From JAJYTL01 sp046705265 (lineage in GTDB: Bacteria; Pseudomonadota; Alphaproteobacteria; Ferrovibrionales; Ferrovibrionaceae): a DNA stretch of 64,000 nucleotides. The position numbers and the translations under genes were made by a program. The notes below the pieces were generated by a model that ran no database searches, was not told the DNA's origin, and saw nothing but the letters and a program-made list of their open reading frames with translations. The stretch covers positions 1-64,000 of the forward strand of contig JBJKQL010000157.1 in assembly GCA_046705265.1 (NCBI GenBank), in the 5' to 3' direction. Shown here piece by piece: positions 42,156-51,500 of the stretch (the first letter of the stretch is position 1; each line of letters begins with the position of its first letter).

Positions 42156-43262
42156 ATGAGCCGTCTTGAGGCCGAACATCACGGGATCACGCGGCCGCAT
42201 CCCGGCGGGAGGCGCGGCCGCGGCAGCCTATCCAATGCTTCCAGTCGTTTCGAGCCCGAGATTCGAGTCCGCCAAGACGATGGTTGGGGTGCGCTAGATG
42301 AGGTATCATTGCCCCTCCGCACCACGGTGACCTTCGATGCCACGCGGCGCATCATAGCCCGCAATGCCTCGCCCGATATCCCCTTCAATCAATCGATCAA
42401 TCCCTACCGCGGCTGCGAGCATGGCTGCATCTATTGTTACGCACGCCCCAGCCATGCCTATCTTGGCCTGTCGCCCGGCCTCGATTTTGAAAGCCGCCTT
42501 TTCGCCAAGCCGAACGCGGCGAAGCTTCTCGAGGCCGAGTTGCGCGAGCCGCACTACCGTTGTGAAGTGATGGCGCTTGGTACCAACACCGACCCCTATC
42601 AGCCGATCGAGCGCGGACACCGCATTACCCGAGGCATCCTCGAGGTTCTTGCCGCCTTCGATCACCCGGTCGGGATTGTCACCAAATCGGCGCTTGTCCA
42701 GCGCGACATCGATATTCTCGCGGGGCTCGCCGAGAAGAACCTGGCCAAGGTGGTGATCTCGGTGACGACGCTTGATCGCAAGCTCGCCCGTGCCATGGAG
42801 CCGCGCGCGGCGACGCCTGGGCGCCGCCTCGATACCATCCATGCGCTGGCCAAGGCTGGTATTCCGGTCGGCGTCATGGTGGCGCCGGTCATTCCCGGCC
42901 TCACCGATTGGGAGATCGAGCGTATCTTGTATGCCGCGGCCGAGGCCGGGGCCAAGGAGGCCGGCTTCACGCTTCTCCGCCTGCCGCACGAGATCAAGCA
43001 TCTGTTCCGGGAATGGCTCGTCGAGCGCGAGCCCTTGAAGGCAAAGCGCGTGATCCAGCTGGTGCGGGAAACCCGCGGCGGGCGGCTCAACGATCCCAAT
43101 TTCGCAAGCCGCATGCGGGGTGAGGGACCGATCGCCGATCTCATCCGCCATCGTTTTCGCCTTGCATGCACGCGCTTCGGCCTCAATCGCCGCAACCTGC
43201 GGCTCGACTGCAGCCGCTTTCGTCGTCCTCCGGCGCGCGGCGATCAGCTTGGATTGTTTTGA
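42156..43262 (+). CDS. PA0069-family radical SAM protein (SplB-related)
   Basis: Radical SAM enzyme of the PA0069 / Rv2578c group, distantly related to spore photoproduct lyase. The cluster motif is C-E-H-G-C-I-Y-C-Y near residues 90-98, with N-P-Y-R-G just before it. G-T-N-T-D-P-Y-Q-P near 146-154 and G-I-V-T-K-S near 181-186 are further family marks. The 368-residue length is normal. I chose the ATG giving MSRLEAEHHG; upstream codons would cover the LexA-type box. The substrate is unknown. An SOS box upstream points to DNA repair. Confidence 0.88.
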   Translation: MSRLEAEHHGITRPHPGGRRGRGSLSNASSRFEPEIRVRQDDGWGALDEVSLPLRTTVTFDATRRIIARNASPDIPFNQSINPYRGCEHGCIYCYARPSHAYLGLSPGLDFESRLFAKPNAAKLLEAELREPHYRCEVMALGTNTDPYQPIERGHRITRGILEVLAAFDHPVGIVTKSALVQRDIDILAGLAEKNLAKVVISVTTLDRKLARAMEPRAATPGRRLDTIHALAKAGIPVGVMVAPVIPGLTDWEIERILYAAAEAGAKEAGFTLLRLPHEIKHLFREWLVEREPLKAKRVIQLVRETRGGRLNDPNFASRMRGEGPIADLIRHRFRLACTRFGLNRRNLRLDCSRFRRPPARGDQLGLF

Positions 43263-43351
43263 TTCCGCCTCTTCTTCAACGCCGGCCGTTCTAAACAGCA
43301 TGTGCCACGCCGCTTGCACATCCGCCCAGGCCGCCTTAAAGCTCGGCGGTC

Positions 43352-43984
43352 ATGGTGCAACAAAGCGATTCGCAGGCTCCTGATCTCCGTTTCGAGGAAG
43401 CAGCCGGCGATTTTGTCTGCGGCATTGATGAGGTTGGCCGCGGTCCGCTCGCCGGCCCGGTAATGGCATGCGCCCTGATTCTCGACCGGCGCGCCATTCC
43501 GGCCGGCATCGATGATTCGAAACGCTTAAGCCGTACCAGGCGCGAGGCGCTTATACCTTTTTTGCTTTCTGCTGCCTGGGTCGGGATTGGCCGCGCCGAG
43601 GCGCGCGAGATCGATCACCTGAATATCCTACAAGCGACCTGCCTCGCCATGGAACGAGCGGTCGCGGCGCTGCCGCGCCGGCCGCGCCACGCCTTGGTCG
43701 ATGGCAACAGGGCGCCCGCGCTATCTTGTCCCGTGACCACGATCGTCGGCGGTGATCGGCGTTCGCTTTCGATCGCGGCGGCCTCGATCGTCGCCAAGGT
43801 GCTGCGCGACCGGGTCATGAAGGAGCTTGCCGGATGCTTTCCGGGCTATGGCTGGGAACGAAACGCGGGCTATGGCACGGCGGAGCATCTCACGGCGCTC
43901 TCGCAACTTGGCCCCACGGCGCAGCACCGGCAAAGCTTCGCGCCCTTGATGCAATTTGCGCGATATCCGAAATCAGGCTTATAA
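43352..43984 (+). CDS. rnhB: ribonuclease HII
   Basis: Removes ribonucleotides from DNA and RNA of hybrids. The 210 residues include C-G-I-D-E-V-G-R-G-P-L-A-G-P near 23-36 with the catalytic Asp-Glu pair, D-D-S-K-R-L near 53-58, L-V-D-G-N-R near 113-118 with a further catalytic Asp, and S-I-A-A-A-S-I-V-A-K near 137-146. It directly precedes ccrM, a conserved alphaproteobacterial neighbour. Confidence 0.93.
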   Translation: MVQQSDSQAPDLRFEEAAGDFVCGIDEVGRGPLAGPVMACALILDRRAIPAGIDDSKRLSRTRREALIPFLLSAAWVGIGRAEAREIDHLNILQATCLAMERAVAALPRRPRHALVDGNRAPALSCPVTTIVGGDRRSLSIAAASIVAKVLRDRVMKELAGCFPGYGWERNAGYGTAEHLTALSQLGPTAQHRQSFAPLMQFARYPKSGL

Positions 43985-43990
43985 GCCGTT

Positions 43991-44017
43991 GAATCAGAAA
44001 TACTATTGACGAGACTC
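43991..44017 (+). promoter_or_regulatory. two GANTC methylation sites in the ccrM leader
   Basis: GAATC (43991-43995) and GACTC (44013-44017) lie 48 and 26 bases before the ccrM ATG, flanking a -35-like TTGACG at 44006-44011. GANTC is the CcrM target, and methylation-sensitive GANTC sites in its own leader are known for Caulobacter ccrM. Confidence 0.55.
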
Positions 44018-44034
44018 GGGAGTTCGCGCAGAGT

Positions 44035-44053
44035 GTGCCCCCATGGGGGGCAC
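44035..44053 (+). promoter_or_regulatory. perfect hairpin with the ccrM start codon in its loop
   Basis: GTGCCCCC (44035-44042) and GGGGGCAC (44046-44053) are perfect 8-base inverted arms that leave only the ATG (44043-44045) between them. In mRNA the arms would pair as a very stable GC stem and hide the start codon. No Shine-Dalgarno sequence is visible just upstream. A role in controlling translation is inference. Confidence 0.5.
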
Positions 44054-45131
44054 GACGAGGCAATTGCCGGTCAACCGGATTCTTCAGGGCGATTGCGTCG
44101 CGCTGATGGAAACGCTGCCCGCAGCCTCGGTTGATGTGATCTTCGCCGATCCGCCTTATAACTTGCAACTGCAAGGCGACCTCCGCCGCCCGAACGACAC
44201 GCTGGTCGATGCGGTTGACGACGAGTGGGACAAGTTCGCCGATTTTCAGAGCTACGATGCTTTTACCCGCAGGTGGCTCTCCGCTGCGCGGCGGGTGTTG
44301 AAGGACGAGGGCACGCTCTGGGTCATCGGCTCCTATCACAACATCTATCGCGTCGGCGTTGCGCTTCAGGATGCCGGCTTCTGGATTCTGAATGACGTCA
44401 TCTGGCGCAAGACGAATCCGATGCCGAACTTCCGCGGCCGGCGTTTCACCAACGCGCACGAAACCATGATCTGGTGCGCCAAGTCGCAAGAGCACAAACG
44501 CTATCGCTTCAACTACGAGGCGATGAAGGCGTTGAACGAAGACGTGCAGATGCGTTCCGATTGGCTGCTGCCGATCTGCTCGGGTTCGGAACGCCTGCGC
44601 CAGCACGGGGCCAAGGCGCATGCGACGCAGAAGCCGGAAGCACTTCTCCATCGTGTACTCGTCGCAGCGACCGAGCCAGGCGATCTCGTGCTCGACCCTT
44701 TCTTCGGCTCGGGTACGACTGGCGCAGTCGCGAAGCGGCTCGGCCGCCGCTTCATCGGCATCGAGCGCGAGGCGCGTTACATCAAGCTCGCCGAGGAGCG
44801 CATCAAACGGGTCGAGCCGTTGCCGCCCGATGCCCGTGAGGTTATGCGCTCGCGCCGCGAGCAGGCGCGCATTCCCTTCGGCTGGGTGGTGGAGCGGGGC
44901 CTTCTGACGCCCGGTACCGTACTTTACGATCAGTCGCGGCGCCATTCCGCCATGGTGCGCGCCGACGGCAGCCTGATCTCGGCCGAAGATGTCGGTTCGA
45001 TTCATCAGGTCGGCGCGCAGGTGCAGGGTGCCTCGGCCTGCAATGGCTGGGCCTTCTGGCACTTCGAGGTCGACGGTCATCTGGTTTCGATCGACGTCCT
45101 GCGACAGAAGCTCCGCGCCGAGCTTTCCTGA
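44043..45131 (+). CDS. ccrM: CcrM-type DNA adenine methyltransferase (GANTC)
   Basis: Orphan N6-adenine methyltransferase that methylates GANTC and times the alphaproteobacterial cell cycle. Motif IV D-P-P-Y-N-L-Q-L near 37-44 and motif I D-P-F-F-G-S-G-T-T-G near 219-228 are in the beta-class order. The C-terminal ~80 residues hold the CcrM-specific DNA-binding extension (S-A-M-V-R-A-D-G-S-L, A-S-A-C-N-G-W-A-F-W-H). The length, 362 residues, matches. No restriction enzyme gene is nearby. An in-frame TTG at 44064 is an alternative start that would avoid the hairpin. Confidence 0.95.
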   Translation: MGGTTRQLPVNRILQGDCVALMETLPAASVDVIFADPPYNLQLQGDLRRPNDTLVDAVDDEWDKFADFQSYDAFTRRWLSAARRVLKDEGTLWVIGSYHNIYRVGVALQDAGFWILNDVIWRKTNPMPNFRGRRFTNAHETMIWCAKSQEHKRYRFNYEAMKALNEDVQMRSDWLLPICSGSERLRQHGAKAHATQKPEALLHRVLVAATEPGDLVLDPFFGSGTTGAVAKRLGRRFIGIEREARYIKLAEERIKRVEPLPPDAREVMRSRREQARIPFGWVVERGLLTPGTVLYDQSRRHSAMVRADGSLISAEDVGSIHQVGAQVQGASACNGWAFWHFEVDGHLVSIDVLRQKLRAELS

Positions 45132-45540
45132 CTTGCGGCGGTATGATCGCTGTGTCCTTGTTTTCAATGCACCGGTAAATCCCCTTCTCAATTATGGTGT
45201 GCCGGCGGCCTCGCCTATGGATTGAGCGCACTATCGGTTGCGCTGGGAAGCCGATCACGCCATTGCGGCGTTCCTCGCCGTCGCAGGCTTCATTATCGTT
45301 GCGCGGAACTGGGGTTTCGAGACGGGAACGATGCAGCCGATAGATGATCGGCACTGATCGTCGCGCTCTTGCGACCATAGAAATAACATCGGATTTTCAC
45401 AGGATGCTCACCGCTGCGATGGCGTGCGGCGCGGGCGCTCCGATGCATTCCTCCGAAGCTTGATATCGCCGCGCCGCACGATAGATGAACTTATATGGTG
45501 GGGAGGCGAGTCTCTCCACCGAGCGGGAGAGGAGACAGCT
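45132..45540. other. 409-base stretch without a confident gene
   Basis: Mostly unassigned. A TTG-initiated frame at 45238-45357 would encode 39 residues with one hydrophobic segment (A-I-A-A-F-L-A-V-A-G-F-I-I-V-A) and ordinary codon use. It has no ribosome site and follows an in-frame stop, so it could be a tiny membrane peptide or a gene remnant. GGGAGAGGAG near the end belongs to the next gene. Confidence 0.35.
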
Positions 45541-45939
45541 ATGTGCGATTATTCTCTTGAGATGTATGGCACGCGTCCGGCCCGCGAAGCCGAACGCTAT
45601 GTAACGACGCGCTTCAGGACCGGCACCATCGGATTGGCTTTGCCCGGGGACAGCGGCACCCCGGTCTGTGTGCAATGCGACACGGGCCTGAGATTCGAGA
45701 ACATTCCGGCCGCTATGCAGAACCGGCTCGGCGTCGGGGCAACCGAGGAGGCGACGTTCGTCCGTCTTGATCGAGGGCCCTGGCATGACGGCGTGATGTT
45801 CCGGGACGGCCGGCAAGTCTCGCTCCAGGAATTTCCAACCGGCATTGAGGTCGTGGTGACAATGCTCTTGGAAAACCATGCCGAAGGCCGGTTCGGGATA
45901 CCGGCGTTGCGCCGCCATCGGGTGACCATCGACGCGTAA
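45541..45939 (+). CDS. conserved hypothetical protein starting MCDYSL
   Basis: A 132-residue protein I do not assign to a function. A strong ribosome site (GGGAGAGGAG) lies seven bases before the ATG. The M-C-D-Y-S-L start, a following T-R-P-A-R near 11-15 and a C-V-Q-C pair near 43-46 recall a scattered family of small unnamed proteins with the same start. No signal peptide or membrane helix. The two cysteine clusters could bind metal. It is followed by a bidirectional terminator and stands alone. Confidence 0.7.
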   Translation: MCDYSLEMYGTRPAREAERYVTTRFRTGTIGLALPGDSGTPVCVQCDTGLRFENIPAAMQNRLGVGATEEATFVRLDRGPWHDGVMFRDGRQVSLQEFPTGIEVVVTMLLENHAEGRFGIPALRRHRVTIDA

Positions 45940-46017
45940 AGCCCGCGTGGCGCTCGATCGTCCCCGGTCGTCGCCTCCGCAAGGACAAGATCGGGCAAAG
46001 GCGCAATTGTGAACAGC

Positions 46018-46056
46018 AAAACGGCGGATCGGACTGCGGAAGGCCGATCCGCTTTT
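46018..46056. terminator. bidirectional rho-independent terminator
   Basis: A perfect 9-bp stem GCGGATCGG / CCGATCCGC (46024-46032, 46044-46052) is flanked by AAAA on the left and TTTT on the right, so it can stop transcription from both the MCDYSL gene and the convergent mutY. Confidence 0.8.
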
Positions 46057-46076
46057 GCCTGCGCGGTTCAGTCCGT

Positions 46077-47153
46077 CTAAGTTGCCGTTGCTGTTTTCCG
46101 TTGCCGCGCGGCCGACGCCGCGAGCGCCGCGTCGCAAAGCTTCCGCATGACTGTCGGCAGCGCCGCGGCAGCGAATTCTTCGGGTTTCAGCCAAAGACCA
46201 GGCGGTGTCGTCCGCGCCGGGACTCGCGCGACAAAGAGGCCGAGGGCGAGACGGAAATGGGTGAAACCGTGCTCGACCTCGATGCTGATCCGGCGCCAGG
46301 TGCCGGGGAATGGGGCATGCGCAAGTGCTTCCCGTTCGTCCCACGGGGCCTCGCGCCACGGCGTCGACGGAACTTCCATCATGCCGCCGAGAAGGCCGCT
46401 TTCCGGACGCCGGCGGAACAGCACGGCACCGTCCGGCCGCACGGCCCAAAAGGCAAGGCCGCGGCGGACGGGCCGAATCCGCTTTGGCGCACGGCGCGGC
46501 AGATCGGCCGCAATGCCGCGCTTCCGGCCTTGGCAATCCTCCGCCAGCGGGCAATGCGGGCAACGCGGGTTCACCGGTGTGCAAACCGTGGCGCCAAGGT
46601 CCATCAAGGCTTGCGCAAAATCGCCCGGCCGGTTGGCCGGCACCAGGGCCTCGGTACGGTCTCTGATTTTCGCTTTTGCAGCCGGCAGAGGCGTTTCGAT
46701 GCAGAACAGGCGGGCCACGACGCGCTCGACATTGCCGTCCACGGCTGCGGCGCGACGCTCGAAGGCGATCGCGGCGATTGCGCCGGCGGTATAGAGGCCG
46801 ATGCCAGGTAAGGTGCGCAGGTCCTCCTCGGTATCGGGGAAGCGTCCGCCATGCTCACGGCACACCGCCCTGGCGCAAGCGTGCAGGTTGCGGGCACGGG
46901 CGTAATAGCCAAGCCCGGCCCAAGCCTGAAGAAGCTGATCGAGATCGGCCTCGGCGAGCGCCCCGACCGTTGGCCAGCGAGTGACAAAGCGCTGAAAATA
47001 AGGACGAACCGTTGCCACTGTGGTCTGTTGCAGCATAATTTCGCTGAGCCAGACGCGGTAGGGGTCGGGGGCGTCACCGGGCTTCGCGCGCCACGGCAGG
47101 TCGCGACGATGGCGGTCATACCAAGTGAGAAGACGTAACGGGAGGGCTGCCAT
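46077..47153 (-). CDS. mutY: A/G-specific adenine glycosylase
   Basis: Removes adenine mispaired with 8-oxoguanine. The 358-residue protein has L-P-W-R near 19-22, S-E-I-M-L-Q-Q-T near 37-44 with the catalytic Glu, the helix-hairpin-helix L-P-G-I-G-L-Y-T-A near 115-123, and V-D-G-N-V near 138-142 with the catalytic Asp. The cluster cysteines are in C-T-P-V-N-P-R-C-P-H-C-P-L-A-E-D-C. A C-terminal Nudix-like domain recognises 8-oxoG. It is divergent from the DUF721 gene, a usual alphaproteobacterial layout with dsbA and smc. Confidence 0.95.
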   Translation of the reverse strand: MAALPLRLLTWYDRHRRDLPWRAKPGDAPDPYRVWLSEIMLQQTTVATVRPYFQRFVTRWPTVGALAEADLDQLLQAWAGLGYYARARNLHACARAVCREHGGRFPDTEEDLRTLPGIGLYTAGAIAAIAFERRAAAVDGNVERVVARLFCIETPLPAAKAKIRDRTEALVPANRPGDFAQALMDLGATVCTPVNPRCPHCPLAEDCQGRKRGIAADLPRRAPKRIRPVRRGLAFWAVRPDGAVLFRRRPESGLLGGMMEVPSTPWREAPWDEREALAHAPFPGTWRRISIEVEHGFTHFRLALGLFVARVPARTTPPGLWLKPEEFAAAALPTVMRKLCDAALAASAARQRKTATAT

Positions 47154-47236
47154 CGGCGAAAAATATCATTGGCAGGGGTTGACCAACCACTGCCATAATC
47201 AACGCCGATGGCGACGGGCTTGGCCATGTTTTCTGA

Positions 47237-47761
47237 GTGTTCATTGTGACAGCGCCGCAAATGCTGGCAGCCGCCCTGCCGCGGCTAACGCGAGGCGTGT
47301 TCAAGAGGCGCGGCTTCGGCGAAGCCGCCGTGGTCTTGCATTGGCCGGCGATCGTCGGTGCCACTCTGGCATCGTCGTCGTGCCCCGAGCGGCTGACGGC
47401 TGCGCGCGGGGGTGAATCCGGAGGCACGCTAATCGTGCGGGTCAGGCCCGCATTCGCGCTCGAGTTGCAACATCTCGCGCCAGCGGTGATCCAGCGCATC
47501 AATAGCTTTTATGGCCACCACAAGATTGCCCGGCTCAGGCTCATGCAGGGCCCCTTGCCTGAGCGCAGAGAAATCCGCCGGCGCGTCTTACGCTCGTTGA
47601 CCCCGGCGGAGACGGCAGAACTCGCGGCGCTCGTGTCTGAGGCCGACGAAGGACCGGTGAAGACGGCTCTCGAAGCCCTTGGTTGGAGCCTCATCGCGAG
47701 TCGGCCGAGCCCGCGCGAGGCCAGCCGCTTGCCCCCGGATGGACACATTCGAAATGGTTGA
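47237..47761 (+). CDS. DciA-like (DUF721) protein
   Basis: DUF721 proteins include DciA, which helps load the replicative helicase DnaB. The N-terminal core reads R-G-F-G-E-A-A-V-V-L-H-W-P-A-I-V-G near 25-41 and L-I-V-R-V near 65-69, with E-L-Q-H-L-A-P-A-V-I-Q-R-I-N near 76-89. The 174 residues include a Pro/Arg-rich tail. The start is a GTG; a second GTG nine bases on is equally possible, and no ribosome site is clear. Placed between mutY and dsbA/smc. Confidence 0.78.
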   Translation: MFIVTAPQMLAAALPRLTRGVFKRRGFGEAAVVLHWPAIVGATLASSSCPERLTAARGGESGGTLIVRVRPAFALELQHLAPAVIQRINSFYGHHKIARLRLMQGPLPERREIRRRVLRSLTPAETAELAALVSEADEGPVKTALEALGWSLIASRPSPREASRLPPDGHIRNG

Positions 47762-47816
47762 GGTCCGTTCGATGACATCTTATACTCGTACAATATCTAG
47801 TGTAATGTGCAGGCTC

Positions 47817-48500
47817 ATGACCCAAATTAAGCGTATCGTCTTGGCTTTCGGCGTTCTGGCCCTCGGCTTCGGTTTGGCGCTTCCAGTCCCGGCTCAGGCT
47901 TTGGCCGCGACGCCGGCGATGCCCGCCGCTCCGGCACTTGCCATTCCGCCAGTGATGCATGACGTGCCGGAGGGCAATCCCAAGGCGCCGGTGACGGTGA
48001 TCGAATATGCTTCATTCACCTGTCCGCATTGCGGCCATTTCATGAATCATGTTTTCCCCTTGATCGAGAAGAACTACATCGACACCGGCAAGGTGCGCTG
48101 GATCTATCGCGATTTTCCGCTCGATAAGCTCGCGGTCTATGCCTCGGTCCTGGCGCGCTGCGGTGGCACTGCTCACTATTATGGCTTCGTCAAAGTGCTT
48201 TTCGAGCAGCAGACCGACTGGGTGCTGGCAGCGAAGCCGATGACGGCCTTGAAGCAGATTGGTCGCCTCGGCGGCGTTTCCGATCAGGCGTTTACCGCCT
48301 GCATGGACGACAAGACGCTGATGGACGCGCCGCTCAAGAGCCGTCTTCAGGGCGAGAATGAGTACAAGATCGACGCGACCCCGACTTTCATCGTCAACGG
48401 TGTCAAACACGTCGGTGATATGCCTTACGAAGACTTCGCCAAGCTCTTCAATTCCTTGATCAAGTCGGCCGATAGAGGGGCTGCGCCGGCGAAAAGTTGA
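47817..48500 (+). CDS. DsbA-family thiol:disulfide oxidoreductase
   Basis: Periplasmic thioredoxin-fold protein. An N-terminal signal peptide (I-K-R-I-V-L-A-F-G-V-L-A-L-G-F-G, cleaved near A-Q-A-L-A) is followed by E-Y-A-S-F-T-C-P-H-C-G-H-F with the C-P-H-C active site near 68-71, and the cis-proline in A-T-P-T-F near 185-189. The length of 227 residues fits the DsbA/ScsC-like group common just upstream of smc in alphaproteobacteria. The ATG nearest the signal peptide was chosen; ATGs at 47772 and 47805 are possible. Confidence 0.88.
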   Translation: MTQIKRIVLAFGVLALGFGLALPVPAQALAATPAMPAAPALAIPPVMHDVPEGNPKAPVTVIEYASFTCPHCGHFMNHVFPLIEKNYIDTGKVRWIYRDFPLDKLAVYASVLARCGGTAHYYGFVKVLFEQQTDWVLAAKPMTALKQIGRLGGVSDQAFTACMDDKTLMDAPLKSRLQGENEYKIDATPTFIVNGVKHVGDMPYEDFAKLFNSLIKSADRGAAPAKS

Positions 48501-48527
48501 GATTGTCAGGGAGGGGCTGAAACCATC

Positions 48528-51500
48528 GTGAAAATCACCCGCCTTCGTCTGAGCGGCTTCAAGTCCTTCGTCGAGCCAAGTGAATTCCAGATCGAACCCG
48601 GTCTTACGGGAATCGTTGGCCCGAACGGCTGCGGCAAATCGAACTTGGTCGATGCGTTGCGCTGGGTGATGGGCGAAAATTCGGCCCGCAAGGTGCGCGG
48701 CACGGCGATGGAGGATGTGATCTTCTCCGGTACCACGGCGCGCCCCGGCCGCAGCCATGCCGAGGTCGCCCTCCACATCGACAACAGCGAGCGGCGGGTG
48801 CCGGCGCCCTACAACGACGCTGCCGAGATTGAGGTCACGCGCAGGATCGAGCGCGACTCGGGCTCGACCTATCGCATCAACGGGCGAGAGGTCCGCGCCC
48901 GTGACGTCCAGTTGGTCTTTGCCGATCTTCATGCCGGCGCCCATTCGGTAAGCTTCGTGAGCCAGGGCCGGGTCGATGTATTAGTGCAAGCCAAGCCGGC
49001 CGACCGCCGCATTCTGTTGGAGGAAGCCGCCGGCATAACCGGCTTGTATTCACGGCGTCACGAAGCGGAACTTCGGCTCGGCGCTGCAACCACCAATCTC
49101 GAGCGGCTCGGCGATGTCATCGCGCAGATCGAAACCCAGCTTCAGGGCCTGAAGCGGCTTGCCCGCCAGGCGAGCCGCTATCGCTCGATCTCGACTCGCA
49201 TCCGCGAAGCGGAAGCGGCACTATTTCGGCTGCGTCATCGTGCAGCCGCCGCGCAGCTTTCCGAAGCCGAGGCGCGGAAGCATGAAAGTCTGCGCGCCGT
49301 CGCGGCCAAAAGCGAGGTTGCAGCCGCGGCGCTGGTAAAGAAAGAGGCCGTTTCCGAGCGGTTGCCGGCGTTGCGCAGCGGCGCGGTGGAGGTACAGGCG
49401 GCGCTGCATCGCCTCACCGTTGCGCGCGAGGGTTTGGACGAAGAAGCGGCGCGGATCGCGGACGAGATCAAGCGCCTTGAGCAACAGAGCCGACACGTCG
49501 CGGCCGATATCGAGCGCGAAGAGAAACAGATTGGCTTGGCTCGCGCCGCCGAAGCGCGACTGGACGAGGAAACCGCGGGCCTTGCCGCTCGCGCGAGCGA
49601 AGCGGAAGAAGCGCAGGCGAGTGCCGCGACCCATCACGCGGCCGCCTCGGCGGCGGCGGTGGAGAAAACGCAGGCGTTCGAGGCCTTGACTGCTCGTGCG
49701 GCACGCCAGGCGGCGCAACGAGAAAGCCTGATTGAGGAGATGCGTCGCACCGCCGATCACCTCGCGAGGCTCGCTCGTAAGGCAGAGGACATCGTTGCCG
49801 AGCAGGCACGTCTTGCGACCGAGGCGGCCTCGGCCGCGGGGATGTCTGGAGAAGGCGATCTGGCCGAGCGCCGGAAGGTGAGCGCGCTCTGCCGCAATGA
49901 GCTGGATGCGGCGGAGAGCCGTCGTCGCGGCGCCGAGGGTGAGGAGGAAAGCGCGCGCGACCGGCATCAGGAAGCGGATCTTGTCCAGCGGCGGCTTGTT
50001 GCCGAGGAGAAAGGCCTGTTGCGCTTCCTTGCTGCGAGCGAAAAGGCGCCCTGGCCGCCCGTGATCGACCGTATCACCGTGACCCCCGGCTATGAAGCGG
50101 CGCTCGCCGCCGCGCTTGGCGATGAGTTGCAGGCGGCCGAAGACGCGGATGCGCCGGTCTACTGGAAAGCTCTCCCGCCGCTTGCCGATCTGTCACCCCT
50201 GCCGCCGGGAGCCGAGTCTTTGGCGCGTTTTGTCGAGGCGCCGGCCGCGCTATCGCGCCGCCTTGCCGCGATTGGGATTGTCACCGAGGAAGTCGCCCCT
50301 GCCTTGGCGACGGAACTCCGCCCAGGTCAGCGGCTGGTCAGCCGCAATGGTGGGTTGTGGCGGTGGGATGGTTTCACGATCCGACCCGGAGCGCCATCGA
50401 CCGCGGCCCTACGCCTTGAGCACCAAAATCGCCTGAAAGTGCTGCGCCAGGAAATGGTGCAAGCTGAACAGGCTTTTCGCGAGGCAGATGAGGCTTATGC
50501 TGCGGCCAGGGAAAAACGCGCGGCAGCACGCGCTGCCGAGACGCAAGCCGAAGCGCAACTTCGCGCCGCGGAAGCGGCGTTGAAGCGTGCCGAGGCGGAG
50601 GCGGCAAAAGCGACGGAAGAGGCAAATGCGAGAGCGATCCGGATCGAGTCGCTTGAAACGGCCGCCGCCGAGACCGCCCGCGAAATCGCCGACGCGAACG
50701 AGCGGCAGGCGATCGCCGAGGAGGCCTTGCGCGCGCTTTCTGAAGAAACGCGGCTCCGCGAGGAAGTTGCCGCCGCCCGAGAGCACCTTCAGGCGGCGCG
50801 GGAGGCAGAAGCGCAGGCTCAGTCGCGGGTCAACGATTTGACGCGCGAAGCGGCGGCGCGCGACGAACGCTTGGCCGCGATCCGCCGCGAGCGGGTTGCC
50901 TGGGTGGCGCAGGGCGGGAACGCCGCTAGGCAGATCGAGGAACTGCACCGCCGCGCGCAAGAGACGGCGGCGGAATTGGCGAAGCGCCGCGAGGCGCCAG
51001 AAGCCATCGCGGCGAAGCGTGCCGCGCTCCTCGATCAGATCTCGGCGACGGAAGCAAAAGGACGTGAGACCGCGGATATCTTGGCCGCAGCCGAGAACGA
51101 ATTGCGCGAAACCGAACGGGCGGCAAAGCTCGCTCAGGAAGAGCTCGGCGCGACGCGCGAGGACCATGCTCGCGCCGAGACCGAGGCTGCGCACGCCGAG
51201 CGTGCCTTGGCCGAGCTTATCGCCCGCATCCGCGAGACCTTCGCCGAAGCGGCCGGGGAGGTGCTTGACGGAGCCGTCGACGAAGCACCCAATCTTGCCC
51301 AGGCAGAGGCTCGCTTCGATCGGCTCCAGCGTGAACGCGAGGCCATGGGGCCAGTCAATCTTCGTGCCGAGATCGAGGCCGCGGAGGTGGAAGAACAACT
51401 CGCCAACCTCGGCCATGAACGTGCCGATCTCGAGGCCGCCATTGGCCGGCTTCGCCAAGGTATCGCCAGCCTGAATCGCGAAGGACGCGAGCGTTTGGTT

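Noticed and set aside
43890..45191. 433-codon minus-strand frame
   Set aside because: Antisense to ccrM, whose motifs are complete.
45238..45357. 39-codon TTG-initiated frame with one hydrophobic segment
   Set aside because: No ribosome site and a stop just upstream in frame; too short to support beyond a remark in the intergenic entry.
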